Source: an uncultured Eubacteriales bacterium (GTDB lineage: Bacteria > Bacillota > Clostridia > Oscillospirales > CAG-272). From it: a DNA stretch of 64,000 nucleotides. Under the pieces are notes generated by a model. It was not told where the DNA came from. It saw nothing but the letters and a program-made list of their open reading frames with translations, and searched no databases. This document shows, piece after piece, positions 37,120 to 45,667 of the stretch. Positions within the stretch are counted from its first letter, which is position 1, and each line of letters begins with the position of its first letter. A program made the position numbers and the translations under genes. The stretch lies in the NCBI GenBank assembly GCA_905201895.1, contig CAJKPX010000003.1:51120-115119 (forward strand), written 5' to 3'.

Positions 37120-37926
37120 ATGGAAAATTGGCTCAATCTTGAAGGCAAGGTAATCATCGTTACAGGCGGCGCAAGCGGAATCGGCTACGCAGTTGTTGAG
37201 GAGCTCCTTCGTGACGGTGCAAAGGTTGTTGTTTCGGATATTGCTGCAGAGGCTCCCGCATTTGCAGGTGCAACAGCAGAAAATATGCTCTACGTAAAAA
37301 CCGACGTTTCCTCCAGAGAGGACGTTGTTGCAATGGTTGAGAAAACGGTTGCAACCTTTGGAACGGTTGATGTGCTGGTCAACAATGCAGGAATCAACAT
37401 CCCCCGTCTGCTCGTGGACGAGGCAGGACAGTATGAGCTCGACGAGTGCGTTTGGGACAAGGTTATGAACGTCAACCTCAAGGGACTGTTCTTCTGCTCG
37501 CAGGAGGCCGTTCGCGTTATGAAGGCAAAGGGCGAGGGCGTTGTGATCAACATGTCCTCCGAGTGCGGTCTTGAGGGCTCTGAGGGACAGAGCGTTTATG
37601 CGGCATCCAAGGCAGCTGTGAACGCATTGACCCGCTCTTGGTCCAAGGAGCTTGGTAAATTCGGCATCCGCGTGGTTGGTATCGCTCCCGGTATCCTGGA
37701 AGCAACCGGTCTGCGCACCATCTCCTATGAAACCGCGCTGGCATACACCAGAGGCATCACGGTAGATCAGCTCCGCGCTGGCTACAGCAAGACCGGAACC
37801 ACTCCGCTCGGCAGATCGGGTAAGCTCTCTGAGGTGGCATCCACGGTTGCATTCATGGCAAGCGAAAAGGCAGGCTACATCACGGGCGTAACGCTCAACG
37901 TTGCAGGCGGTAAAACCAGAGGTTGA
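37120..37926 (+). CDS. Short-chain dehydrogenase, sorbitol-6-phosphate 2-dehydrogenase-like
   Basis: A 268-residue SDR enzyme with TGGASGIGYA (cofactor), NNAG and the catalytic Ser-Tyr-Lys as NMSSE and SVYAASKA. The C-terminal region resembles the SorD group of Lactobacillus sorbitol-6-phosphate dehydrogenases (GIRVVGIAPGILEATGLRT, GYSKTGTTPLGRSGKLSEVA, and an end of NVAGGKTRG). If so it interconverts sorbitol 6-phosphate and fructose 6-phosphate with NAD(H). No sorbitol transporter or regulator is nearby, so the physiological role is unproven. It lies between terminators on both sides; a promoter was not found in the short gap, so it may depend on read-through from tsf. Confidence 0.85.
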   Translation: MENWLNLEGKVIIVTGGASGIGYAVVEELLRDGAKVVVSDIAAEAPAFAGATAENMLYVKTDVSSREDVVAMVEKTVATFGTVDVLVNNAGINIPRLLVDEAGQYELDECVWDKVMNVNLKGLFFCSQEAVRVMKAKGEGVVINMSSECGLEGSEGQSVYAASKAAVNALTRSWSKELGKFGIRVVGIAPGILEATGLRTISYETALAYTRGITVDQLRAGYSKTGTTPLGRSGKLSEVASTVAFMASEKAGYITGVTLNVAGGKTRG

Positions 37927-37947
37927 TCTGAAATTATATTTCAAAAA

Positions 37948-37996
37948 GAAGCAGCTCAAGGTGTGCAAAAGCGCATGCCTTGAGCTGTTCTTTTTT
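37948..37996 (+). terminator. Intrinsic terminator between the SDR gene and the convergent phospholipase-like gene
   Basis: A 15-bp stem (37952-37966 with 37973-37987, two G-U pairs) is followed by a T run (TTCTTTTTT). The left flank is A-rich, so it may also work on the minus strand. Confidence 0.88.
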
Positions 37997-38684
37997 ATAA
38001 AATTCCTTTTTCGGAAAGTCTTGAGAAAAGTGTTTTTTCGATCAGTTTTGCTGTTGATGCAACGAATATATCCATCCTTTCACGCGACAGAAAAGGGTAT
38101 TCTCGATCGAGATTTCCTTGCACTTTCCGATAAAAGTCGGTGATATAGGCGCGTCGGTTGTCAAAAGCGTCGAGAGAAAATTCGTCCATGTAGTCGTTTC
38201 GAAATCCCTCTGCCGACGCATAAATTTCAAAGGCAGAAAAGCCGGGATGATCGCGCAGGTAAAGGTAATCGAGGTCATACCAATCGCGTTTCCATTTCCA
38301 AACGGCAGAACTCGGATCGGCAAGATATGCCTCGCGATCTCTTTCAATCGACTCGGCAACAATCTCATTCACCCATTGAACGTCGGTGAGAAGATGAACG
38401 TAATATCCGAGATAAAATGACAACTGATTTTCGGTGTAGCCCTTGATCTGCTGATCGGTAAAATATTTGCTTGCAAACAAATCGGGAGCAACCGCAAGCT
38501 TACCCGTCTGATCCGGAACCTTGAAATGCGACGTTTTCGTATCGGGCGTAAAGGTACTCCAATCGGCATTTGGAACACCGCTGTCGGGGGCGATATTGCC
38601 AACTGTAAACTCGGTTGCGCACAGGCGCGGATAACGCTCAAGCAGTGCATCCGAAACCCTCAAATGAACCATCCAGGATGCCAT
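37995..38684 (-). CDS. Zinc-dependent phospholipase C-like family protein
   Basis: A 229-residue soluble protein with no signal peptide. The N-terminal pattern MASWMVHLRVSDALL, then GNIAPDSGV, and the mid-protein His/Asp cluster YLGYYVHLLTDVQWVN match a group of Firmicutes proteins named after zinc-dependent phospholipase C, an all-helical fold in which His and Asp bind zinc. Whether it hydrolyses phospholipids is unknown; the lack of a signal peptide argues against secretion. A ribosome site GGAGGTAGGA and a strong own promoter precede it. It separates the rpsB-tsf pair from pyrH-frr. Confidence 0.75.
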   Translation of the reverse strand: MASWMVHLRVSDALLERYPRLCATEFTVGNIAPDSGVPNADWSTFTPDTKTSHFKVPDQTGKLAVAPDLFASKYFTDQQIKGYTENQLSFYLGYYVHLLTDVQWVNEIVAESIERDREAYLADPSSAVWKWKRDWYDLDYLYLRDHPGFSAFEIYASAEGFRNDYMDEFSLDAFDNRRAYITDFYRKVQGNLDREYPFLSRERMDIFVASTAKLIEKTLFSRLSEKGIL

Positions 38685-38718
38685 TCAATCCTACCTCCCA
38701 TTCGGTTTTCATGACTCC

Positions 38719-38746
38719 ATTATACCACAAATCGTATTTTTGTCAA
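38719..38746 (-). promoter_or_regulatory. Sigma-A promoter of the phospholipase-like gene
   Basis: Minus strand: TTGACA (38746-38741), 16 bases, TATAAT (38724-38719), 35 bases before the start codon. Confidence 0.88.
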
Positions 38747-38815
38747 CCGCTCGGTATTTTTTTACCGTTTGAAAGAATTAGTTGAAGAAAAAATAGATTT
38801 ATTTTCAAAAAAGTG

Positions 38816-38844
38816 TTTACAAAAGGAAGATTTTGTAGTAAAAT
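38816..38844 (+). promoter_or_regulatory. Sigma-A promoter of pyrH and the following genes
   Basis: TTTACA (38816-38821), 17 bases, TAAAAT (38839-38844), 40 bases before pyrH. This is the only strong promoter before the long run to polC. Confidence 0.83.
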
Positions 38845-38883
38845 AGAATGGAAAGAAAATGATGACCGGAGGAGATAAAAAAT

Positions 38884-39597
38884 ATGAGTCAACCGAAATA
38901 CCGTCGAATTTTACTGAAGCTCTCCGGCGAGGCCCTCAAGGATGCTCAAAAGGGAGATATTCTGGACTTTGCCTTTATCGAAACCGTTGCCAAGCAGATC
39001 AAGCGTTGCGTTGACGCAGGCGTACAGGTTGGCGTGATCGTTGGTGCGGGTAATATCTGGCGCGGACGCCAGGGCGGCGAGATGGACCGTTGCCGTGCCG
39101 ACCATATGGGAATGCTCGCAACCGCGATCAATTCACTCGCACTTCAGGACGTGTTCCTTCGCACGGGAATGGATGCGATTGTGATGACGGCGGTGGAAAT
39201 GGCGGCTTATGCCGATTCCTACAACGTTCGTGATGCCGTTCGTGCACTTGAGAGCGGTAAAATTGTGATCTTCGGATGCGGTCTCGGCACACCCTTTTTC
39301 TCCACTGATACGGCTGCAGCACTCCGTGCCGCGGAGATCGGTGCCGATTGTATCTTGATGGCAAAAAATATTGATGCGATTTACAGCGCAGACCCGCGCC
39401 TCGATCCCACGGCTGTCCGTTATTCCGATCTGACCTACCGCCAGATCATTGACGAGAACCTGCGAGCGCTGGATATGAGCTCGACACTGTTCTGCATGGA
39501 AAACAACATCAACGGATATGCGTTTGGTCTCTCCGATCCCGAAAATATCTATCGCGTTGTGATGGGTGAGTCGGTCGGAACTGCGATCCATAACTAA
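38884..39597 (+). CDS. pyrH: UMP kinase
   Basis: A 237-residue amino-acid-kinase-fold enzyme that phosphorylates UMP to UDP. RRILLKLSGEALKDAQKGDI, VIVGAGNIWRGR, and the loop AGCGLGTPFFSTD (here FGCGLGTPFFSTDTAA) are typical. GGAGGAG stands before the ATG. The gene pair pyrH-frr is universal in Firmicutes. Confidence 0.97.
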   Translation: MSQPKYRRILLKLSGEALKDAQKGDILDFAFIETVAKQIKRCVDAGVQVGVIVGAGNIWRGRQGGEMDRCRADHMGMLATAINSLALQDVFLRTGMDAIVMTAVEMAAYADSYNVRDAVRALESGKIVIFGCGLGTPFFSTDTAAALRAAEIGADCILMAKNIDAIYSADPRLDPTAVRYSDLTYRQIIDENLRALDMSSTLFCMENNINGYAFGLSDPENIYRVVMGESVGTAIHN

Positions 39598-39674
39598 ACG
39601 TCGAACTTTTCTCCGTTAAACTACGAAACAAATACATAGAAAGGATGCCGTAAATCCACGGCAGGAACAAAATT

Positions 39675-40229
39675 ATGCAATTCAACACGAAAGAAACCGA
39701 AAGCAAGATGCAAAAAAGCGTAAGCGCTTACGAGAGCAATCTCTCGACCATTCGCGCAAGTCAGGCAAACAGCGCGATCGTTTCTAAGGTAACCTTTGAG
39801 TATTACGGTGCGCCCACCAGACTCGTGGACATGGCGTCTGTTGCCGTTACCGACCCCAAAACGCTCACCATCACGCCCTATGACCGCTCGACGCTCAAGG
39901 CGATGGTAAAGGCTCTGCTTGCATCCGATATCGGAATTACGCCTGCTGATGACGGCTCCGTGATCCGCCTGGTTTTCCCGCCTCTCACCGAGGAGCACCG
40001 CAAGGGTCTGGCAAAGCAGATTCAGAAGATGGGCGAGGAGGCTCGCGTTGCAATCCGCAATATCCGCAGAGATGCAAACGATGACATCAAGAAGCAGAAA
40101 AAGAACGGCGATATGACCGAGGATGAGCAAAAATCTAGTGAAAAGGCTGTTCAGGATCTCACCGACCGTTACGTAAAGAAAATCGACGAGATCACCGCGA
40201 AGAAGGAAAAGGAAATTCTGCAGCTTTGA
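39675..40229 (+). CDS. frr: Ribosome recycling factor
   Basis: A 184-residue factor that splits post-termination ribosomes with EF-G. The N-terminus (KMQKSVSAYESNLSTIRAS) and the C-terminal helix (RDANDDIKKQKKNGDMTEDE, then IDEITAKKEKEIL) are canonical. AGGAA precedes the ATG. The 77 bases after pyrH contain no terminator. Confidence 0.96.
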   Translation: MQFNTKETESKMQKSVSAYESNLSTIRASQANSAIVSKVTFEYYGAPTRLVDMASVAVTDPKTLTITPYDRSTLKAMVKALLASDIGITPADDGSVIRLVFPPLTEEHRKGLAKQIQKMGEEARVAIRNIRRDANDDIKKQKKNGDMTEDEQKSSEKAVQDLTDRYVKKIDEITAKKEKEILQL

Positions 40230-40278
40230 TCCGATTCCGTTTGCAGACGAGATTCGATGAATGAAAAATAAGAGAGGC

Positions 40279-40306
40279 GGCTGTCGCATAAGGGCATGTG
40301 ACAGCC
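40279..40306 (+). promoter_or_regulatory. Hairpin between frr and uppS
   Basis: GGCTGTC-g-CAT pairs with ATG-t-GACAGCC across a six-base loop. The T run after it is weak (CCCCTTT), so it may be an mRNA processing or stability element and not a full terminator. Confidence 0.4.
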
Positions 40307-40356
40307 CCTTTCCGCAGTTTGAATAAGGATTTGAACATCGGGAAAGGTGTGTTGCT

Positions 40357-41073
40357 ATGTTTTGGAACAAGAAGAAAAAAGAGTCGATCCGGGTGGATAA
40401 CCGCCTTCAGCACATTGCGTTCATTATGGACGGAAACGGGCGTTGGGCCCAAAAGAGGGGAATGCCGCGCGAATTCGGACATTCACACGGTGCGGCAACC
40501 TTCAAAAAGATTGGACGCTACTGTGAGAGCATCGGTCTCAAATATATGACGGTTTATGCTTTTTCAACCGAAAATTGGAAGCGCCCTCAAAAAGAGGTTG
40601 ACACCATCATGAACATCTTTGACGATTACATTGAGGAATGCTTTCTTGAGATGGAGGAGGACAACGTTCACTTTCGCTTTATCGGCAACCTGGATATTTT
40701 CCCGGAAAGCCTGCGCAAAAAGATGGATCGCATTGACCGCGAAACCTCGCACAAGCCCTTTATCCTCAATATTGCCGTCAACTACGGCGGTAGGGAGGAG
40801 ATCACGCATGCTTGCAATGCTCTGATCAAGGAAGGGAAGGATACCGTTACCGAGGAGGATATCAGCCGCCATATTTACACCGCCTGCTGCCCCGATCCCG
40901 ATCTGATCGTGCGCACGGGAGGCGATTTGCGCACCTCCAATTTCTTGCTTTGGCAGTCGGCATATGCAGAGTATTATTTTACAAACGTCCTCTGGCCCGA
41001 CTATTCCTCAAAGGACGTTGATGAGGCTGTTGCAGCGTTTTATTCCAGAAAGCGTCGCTACGGCGGGGTATGA
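40357..41073 (+). CDS. uppS: Isoprenyl transferase (undecaprenyl diphosphate synthase)
   Basis: A 238-residue cis-prenyltransferase that makes the C55 carrier for peptidoglycan and surface polysaccharides. IMDGNGRWAQKRGMPREFGH holds the catalytic Asp, followed by YAFSTENWKRP and the C-terminal RTGGDLRTSNFLLWQSAYAE, all canonical. It is directly followed by cdsA, dxr, rseP and ispG. Confidence 0.97.
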   Translation: MFWNKKKKESIRVDNRLQHIAFIMDGNGRWAQKRGMPREFGHSHGAATFKKIGRYCESIGLKYMTVYAFSTENWKRPQKEVDTIMNIFDDYIEECFLEMEEDNVHFRFIGNLDIFPESLRKKMDRIDRETSHKPFILNIAVNYGGREEITHACNALIKEGKDTVTEEDISRHIYTACCPDPDLIVRTGGDLRTSNFLLWQSAYAEYYFTNVLWPDYSSKDVDEAVAAFYSRKRRYGGV

Positions 41074-41088
41074 TCATCGGAGGTTGCT

Positions 41089-41934
41089 ATGAAAACAAGA
41101 ATTATCACGGGAGCCGTGGCGCTTTGTATTTTTGTTCCGGTTCTGATCTTTGCAAACACGGTGGCTCTGCCGCTCCTGCTCTCGCTTTGCTCGGTGCTTG
41201 CCGTGTTTGAAATGTCCTCCTGCATAGGTCTGAAGCGTGCGTTTGTGCTGATCGCGCCGTTTTATCTGATTGCAGCGGCTATGCCGTTTTTCATCCGCTA
41301 TGCTGCAAACCTCGCATTATTTCAAAAAACAGCGTTGGTCGCATGCCTTATTTTGGCTCTTTATTTCTTTGCCGTTCTCACCTTTTCACACGGCAAATAT
41401 AAGCTTGGCGATGTGTCGATTTGCTTTTTCACGCTCTTTTACATCCTCGCAGGCTTCAACTCGATCCTCTTTTTGCATGATTTTGTCAAACCCGGCGGAG
41501 AATACGTTTATCTCACCGTCTTTATCGGTGCTTGGGTAACCGACACCTTTGCCTATTTCTGCGGCATGCTGTTCGGGCGCGGCGGAAAGCATAAGCTCAT
41601 CCCCGACGTCAGCCCTAAGAAAACTGTTGAGGGAAGCATTGGCGGAACGGTCTTTTGCATCCTTGCAATGATTCTGTTCGGTCTTATCGTCAATTCGATT
41701 TCTGCACTCCATGCCAATTATCTGCTTCTCACTGTTGGCGGTCTCCTTGCTGCAATCGTTGCACAGATCGGAGACCTTTGCATGTCGGTAATCAAGCGCA
41801 CTTATGGGATCAAGGACTACGGAACGCTTTTCCCGGGACACGGCGGTATTCTCGACCGCTTCGATTCGGTGCTTGCGGTTTCGATCGTGATGGCAGCCTT
41901 TTGCTCCTTCTTTCAATTTTTTGAGGTGATCTGA
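41089..41934 (+). CDS. cdsA: Phosphatidate cytidylyltransferase
   Basis: A 281-residue integral membrane enzyme making CDP-diacylglycerol from phosphatidate and CTP. About eight helices are seen. The CDS signature is intact: SVIKRTYGIKDYGTLFPGHG followed by GILDRFDS. The start lies 15 bases after uppS. Confidence 0.95.
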   Translation: MKTRIITGAVALCIFVPVLIFANTVALPLLLSLCSVLAVFEMSSCIGLKRAFVLIAPFYLIAAAMPFFIRYAANLALFQKTALVACLILALYFFAVLTFSHGKYKLGDVSICFFTLFYILAGFNSILFLHDFVKPGGEYVYLTVFIGAWVTDTFAYFCGMLFGRGGKHKLIPDVSPKKTVEGSIGGTVFCILAMILFGLIVNSISALHANYLLLTVGGLLAAIVAQIGDLCMSVIKRTYGIKDYGTLFPGHGGILDRFDSVLAVSIVMAAFCSFFQFFEVI

Positions 41935-41935
41935 T

Positions 41936-43105
41936 ATGAACAAACAAATCTACCCCTCTCTCACGATTCTCGGCTCCACGGGCTCTGTGGGAGAGCAGGC
42001 AATCGACGTTGCCCTGCAGAACGGCATTCGCGTGAATGCGCTCTGTGCAAACAGGAACACAAAGCGCGTGGAGGCACAGGCAAGACAGCTCGGTGTTGCT
42101 TATTGTGCAATGGCAGACTCTGCGGCGGCAGAGGAGCTTCGCGTGCGTCTTTCCGATACCAACATCAAGGTTTTCTCGGGAATGGACGGAATTGAGGAGA
42201 TGATCTCGATCCAAAACGATCCCGAGGAGGTTGTTGTCAACTCGGTGATCGGTGAGGCAGGACTCAAGCCCACGCTTGCAACCCTTCAGGCAGGAAAAAA
42301 GCTGGCACTTGCAAATAAAGAGTCGCTCGTTTGTGCGGGAGACTTCGTAATGAAGCTTGCAAAAGAGAAAAAGCTTGAAATTCTGCCTGTGGACAGTGAG
42401 CACAGTGCGATCTTCCAATGCCTGCGCTCGGGCAGCAAAAAAGAGATCAAGCGCATTCTGCTCACGGCGTCGGGAGGTCCCTTTTACGGAATGAAGCGCG
42501 ATGAGCTCTCGGGGATCACACCCGAGCGTGCACTCGCGCATCCCACGTGGAATATGGGTGCCAAGATCACGATCGACAGTGCCACGCTGATGAACAAGGG
42601 CTTTGAGGTGATCGAGGCAGTTCATCTTTTTGACGTGCGCCCTGACCAGATCGAGGTTTTGGTTCACCGCGAAAGCATAATGCATTCTGCCATCGAATAT
42701 ATAGATAACAGCGTCATTGCGCAGATGTCGGTTCCCGATATGCGCCTTTGCGTGCAATATGCACTCACGCATCCGGCAAGAACCGATGCAGTGATCCCGC
42801 AGCTTGATCTGACGCGTGCGGGCAAGCTGACATTTGCCAAGCCCGACACCGAAACCTTCGTGCTTTTGCAGCTGGCACTCGATTCGATCGCAGCAGGTGG
42901 AGCGGTTCCCGCAGTTCTCAACGCGGCAAACGAGATCGCAGTTGATGCATTCCTTTCCAAAAAGCTGACCTTTACGGGAATCTTTGACGTGGTTGCACAA
43001 ACGGTTGCACGTCTGTCCGACGCACGCAATATTTCCTCGGTCGACGACATCTTCGCCTTTGACTCCGCCGCAAGAGCGCTTGCAACCGAACTTTTGAACC
43101 GCTGA
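41936..43105 (+). CDS. dxr: 1-deoxy-D-xylulose 5-phosphate reductoisomerase
   Basis: A 389-residue NADPH enzyme, second step of the MEP isoprenoid pathway. GSTGSVGEQAIDVAL (cofactor), ANKESLVCAG, DSEHSAIFQCL (metal site) and GVPFYG-type TASGGPFYGM are present, and the C-terminal LNAANEIAVDAFL. It starts one base after the cdsA stop. Confidence 0.97.
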   Translation: MNKQIYPSLTILGSTGSVGEQAIDVALQNGIRVNALCANRNTKRVEAQARQLGVAYCAMADSAAAEELRVRLSDTNIKVFSGMDGIEEMISIQNDPEEVVVNSVIGEAGLKPTLATLQAGKKLALANKESLVCAGDFVMKLAKEKKLEILPVDSEHSAIFQCLRSGSKKEIKRILLTASGGPFYGMKRDELSGITPERALAHPTWNMGAKITIDSATLMNKGFEVIEAVHLFDVRPDQIEVLVHRESIMHSAIEYIDNSVIAQMSVPDMRLCVQYALTHPARTDAVIPQLDLTRAGKLTFAKPDTETFVLLQLALDSIAAGGAVPAVLNAANEIAVDAFLSKKLTFTGIFDVVAQTVARLSDARNISSVDDIFAFDSAARALATELLNR

Positions 43106-43130
43106 AAGCGGTCAACGGAGGATTCTTATT

Positions 43131-44576
43131 TTGTATATTTTACTCGCTATTCTAATTTTTGGTCTTTTGATCTTTATTCATGAGCTTGGACACTTTATCG
43201 CGGCACGCCTGTGTGGTGTCCGAGTGCTTGAATTTGCAATTGGAATGGGTCCAAGGCTTTTCACATTCAAATCAAAAAAGAGCGGCACCTCCTATTCGAT
43301 CCGTCTCCTTCCCATCGGAGGCTTTGTTGCCATGCTCGGAGAAAACGGAATGGATCCCGTGCAGGGAGATCCCAATCCCGACGGCGAGGATCTGACCCCG
43401 AACGGAGAGAGCGGAGAAGATGCGGACGTGACCGCAAAAAAGGATGGCTTTTTCATCAACCGCGGTAATAAAAACGCAGGACCTGAGGATTCCGACGCCA
43501 AGGCAGAATGGGAAGGCAAAATCGTGGATGCCGAAACTGCCAAGCACGCATATTGCAACCAGAGTGTTTGGAAACGAATTTTGATCTCAATCGCGGGTCC
43601 TGCAATGAACGTTCTGCTCGGCTTTCTTTTGATGCTTGTGATGGTTCTCATCGGCGGCAGAGGAAGCGTTGGAACAACGGTTGTTGCGGACTTTCACGTC
43701 GTTTACACGGGAGAGGAAACCTACCAGGGGCTCCAAAACGGGGACTATATCGTGGGTGTGGACGGCACGTCACTTTTGTCCTACGCACATCTGAAGGAAC
43801 TTGTGGCTGCAAAGGAAAACGGAAGCTTTGAGATCGTTGTGCAGCGTCTCAACGAAAAGAAAACCGACGTTGACTATATCACACTTGAAAACGTGGTTCT
43901 CAACACCGAGCTGATTCAATCGCCAACGATCACCAATTCGCTCAGCGAACAATGCGGTCTACAAACGATGGACCGAATTGTAAAGGTCAACGGAACCGCG
44001 GTTCATACCGACTATGAGCTTGGATATGAGCTGATGATGCAGGGCTACCGCCCGATCTCGATCACGGTGATCCGCGACGGGCAGACCGTAACGTTGGAAA
44101 ACGTCACGCTTCCCAATGAGGTTGATCCTCAAAGCGGCGTAACGCTTGGCACGATGGATTTCCGCATTTATGCCGAGCCCAATTTCCATATCGGCACCGT
44201 TCTCAAGCATACCTGGTTCCGTTCGGTTTCCACCGTGAAGATGGTGTTTGATTCTCTGATCGGGCTCTTTTCGGGGCGCTACGGCTTTGAAGCTGTTTCG
44301 GGTCCCGTTGGCATCACCAAAACCATCACCGAAATGGCACAGCTTGGATATATGTACGTGCTCAACCTGGTTACCGTGATCTCGATCAACCTCGGCGTTA
44401 TGAATCTGCTGCCTTTGCCTGCGCTGGACGGCGGTCATCTTTTAACCTACGTGATCGAAATCATCCGTCGCAAGCCGCTCAAGGCAGAGGTGGAGAGCAT
44501 GATCAATTTCGTTGGATTGGTCCTTCTGCTCGGGCTCGCACTCATCATATTGATAAAGGATATTATTGCACTATGA
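43131..44576 (+). CDS. rseP: RIP metalloprotease RseP (site-2 protease family)
   Basis: A 481-residue intramembrane zinc protease. HELGH is at residues 17-21, the third zinc ligand region is NLLPLPALDGGHLL near 425, and a PDZ domain lies in the middle (about 180-320). It cleaves membrane-bound anti-sigma factors and similar proteins. The start is TTG at 43131 with a GGAGG site. An insert of about 50 acidic residues (about 73-125) between GGFVAMLGE and SVWKRILISIAGPAMN makes it longer than usual. Its stop overlaps the ispG start as ATGA. Confidence 0.93.
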   Translation: MYILLAILIFGLLIFIHELGHFIAARLCGVRVLEFAIGMGPRLFTFKSKKSGTSYSIRLLPIGGFVAMLGENGMDPVQGDPNPDGEDLTPNGESGEDADVTAKKDGFFINRGNKNAGPEDSDAKAEWEGKIVDAETAKHAYCNQSVWKRILISIAGPAMNVLLGFLLMLVMVLIGGRGSVGTTVVADFHVVYTGEETYQGLQNGDYIVGVDGTSLLSYAHLKELVAAKENGSFEIVVQRLNEKKTDVDYITLENVVLNTELIQSPTITNSLSEQCGLQTMDRIVKVNGTAVHTDYELGYELMMQGYRPISITVIRDGQTVTLENVTLPNEVDPQSGVTLGTMDFRIYAEPNFHIGTVLKHTWFRSVSTVKMVFDSLIGLFSGRYGFEAVSGPVGITKTITEMAQLGYMYVLNLVTVISINLGVMNLLPLPALDGGHLLTYVIEIIRRKPLKAEVESMINFVGLVLLLGLALIILIKDIIAL

Positions 44577-45667
44577 AGTATAACGAAATCAGAAGAAAAA
44601 GCAAAGAGGTTGTAATCGGCAATTGCAGGATCGGCGGACAAAATCCGCTTGCGATCCAATCAATGACCAACACCAACACGCTCGACGCTGCCGCAACTGT
44701 GGCACAGATCCGCGCAATGGAGGATCGAGGCTGCAACATTGTGCGAGTTTCGGTCCCCACGCAGGAGGCTGCGAACACGATTCTGGCGATCAAGGAGGCA
44801 GGCATTTCGATTCCGATCGTTGCCGATATTCATTTCGACTATAAGATTGCGCTTCGCTGTGCCGAGCTCGGCTTTGATAAAATTCGCATCAATCCCGGAA
44901 ATATCGGTGACGATGCACGCGTAAAGGCTGTTTGCGATGCCTGCCGCTTGCATAATATTCCGATCCGCATCGGTGTGAACAGCGGTTCTCTTGAAAAGCA
45001 TATTCTTGCCAAGCACGGTGCTCCCACACCAGAAGCACTCTGCGAAAGTGCGCTCTATCACGCCGCCTTGCTTGAAAAGTTTGATTTTTACGATACCGTG
45101 ATCTCGATCAAGGCATCCACCGTTTCGGGCATGATCGCGGCAAACCGTCTTCTCGCAGACGCATGCCCGTATCCGCTCCATCTTGGCGTCACCGAGGCAG
45201 GTGGCGGTGACCGCGGACTGATCAAAAGTGCCATTGGCATCGGCGCTCTGCTTTGCGACGGCATCGGTGACACGCTTCGTGTGTCGCTGACCGATGATCC
45301 CGTGCTTGAGGTCGATGCGGCAAAGAAGATCCTGCAGGGTATTGAGCTGGAGGGTCAATGCGGCATGGATATCGTGAGCTGTCCCACCTGCTCCCGCACG
45401 AAGATTGATCTGATCGCGCTCTCCAAGCGCTTTGAGGATGCCGTGCGTGCAGCGGGACTTGAGGACGTTCCCGTAAAGGTCGCTTTGATGGGATGTGTTG
45501 TAAACGGCCCCGGAGAAGCAAGAGAGGCAGACGTTGGAATTGCAGGAGGAATCGGTGAGGCGGTGCTCTTCCGTCACGGCGAGATCGTGGAAAAAATCCC
45601 CGAGAGCGCCATCATTGACCGACTTTTGCAGGAAATCCGTATTTTGAAAGAAACAAAATCAGTATGA
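44573..45667 (+). CDS. ispG: 4-hydroxy-3-methylbut-2-en-1-yl diphosphate synthase
   Basis: A 364-residue [4Fe-4S] enzyme of the MEP pathway. NPLAIQSMTNTNTLDAAATV, then the cluster ligands in CPTCSRTK near residue 270 and the Cys in MGCVVNGPGEA near 305. Overlaps of four bases with rseP and with polC indicate tight translational coupling. Confidence 0.96.
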   Translation: MKYNEIRRKSKEVVIGNCRIGGQNPLAIQSMTNTNTLDAAATVAQIRAMEDRGCNIVRVSVPTQEAANTILAIKEAGISIPIVADIHFDYKIALRCAELGFDKIRINPGNIGDDARVKAVCDACRLHNIPIRIGVNSGSLEKHILAKHGAPTPEALCESALYHAALLEKFDFYDTVISIKASTVSGMIAANRLLADACPYPLHLGVTEAGGGDRGLIKSAIGIGALLCDGIGDTLRVSLTDDPVLEVDAAKKILQGIELEGQCGMDIVSCPTCSRTKIDLIALSKRFEDAVRAAGLEDVPVKVALMGCVVNGPGEAREADVGIAGGIGEAVLFRHGEIVEKIPESAIIDRLLQEIRILKETKSV

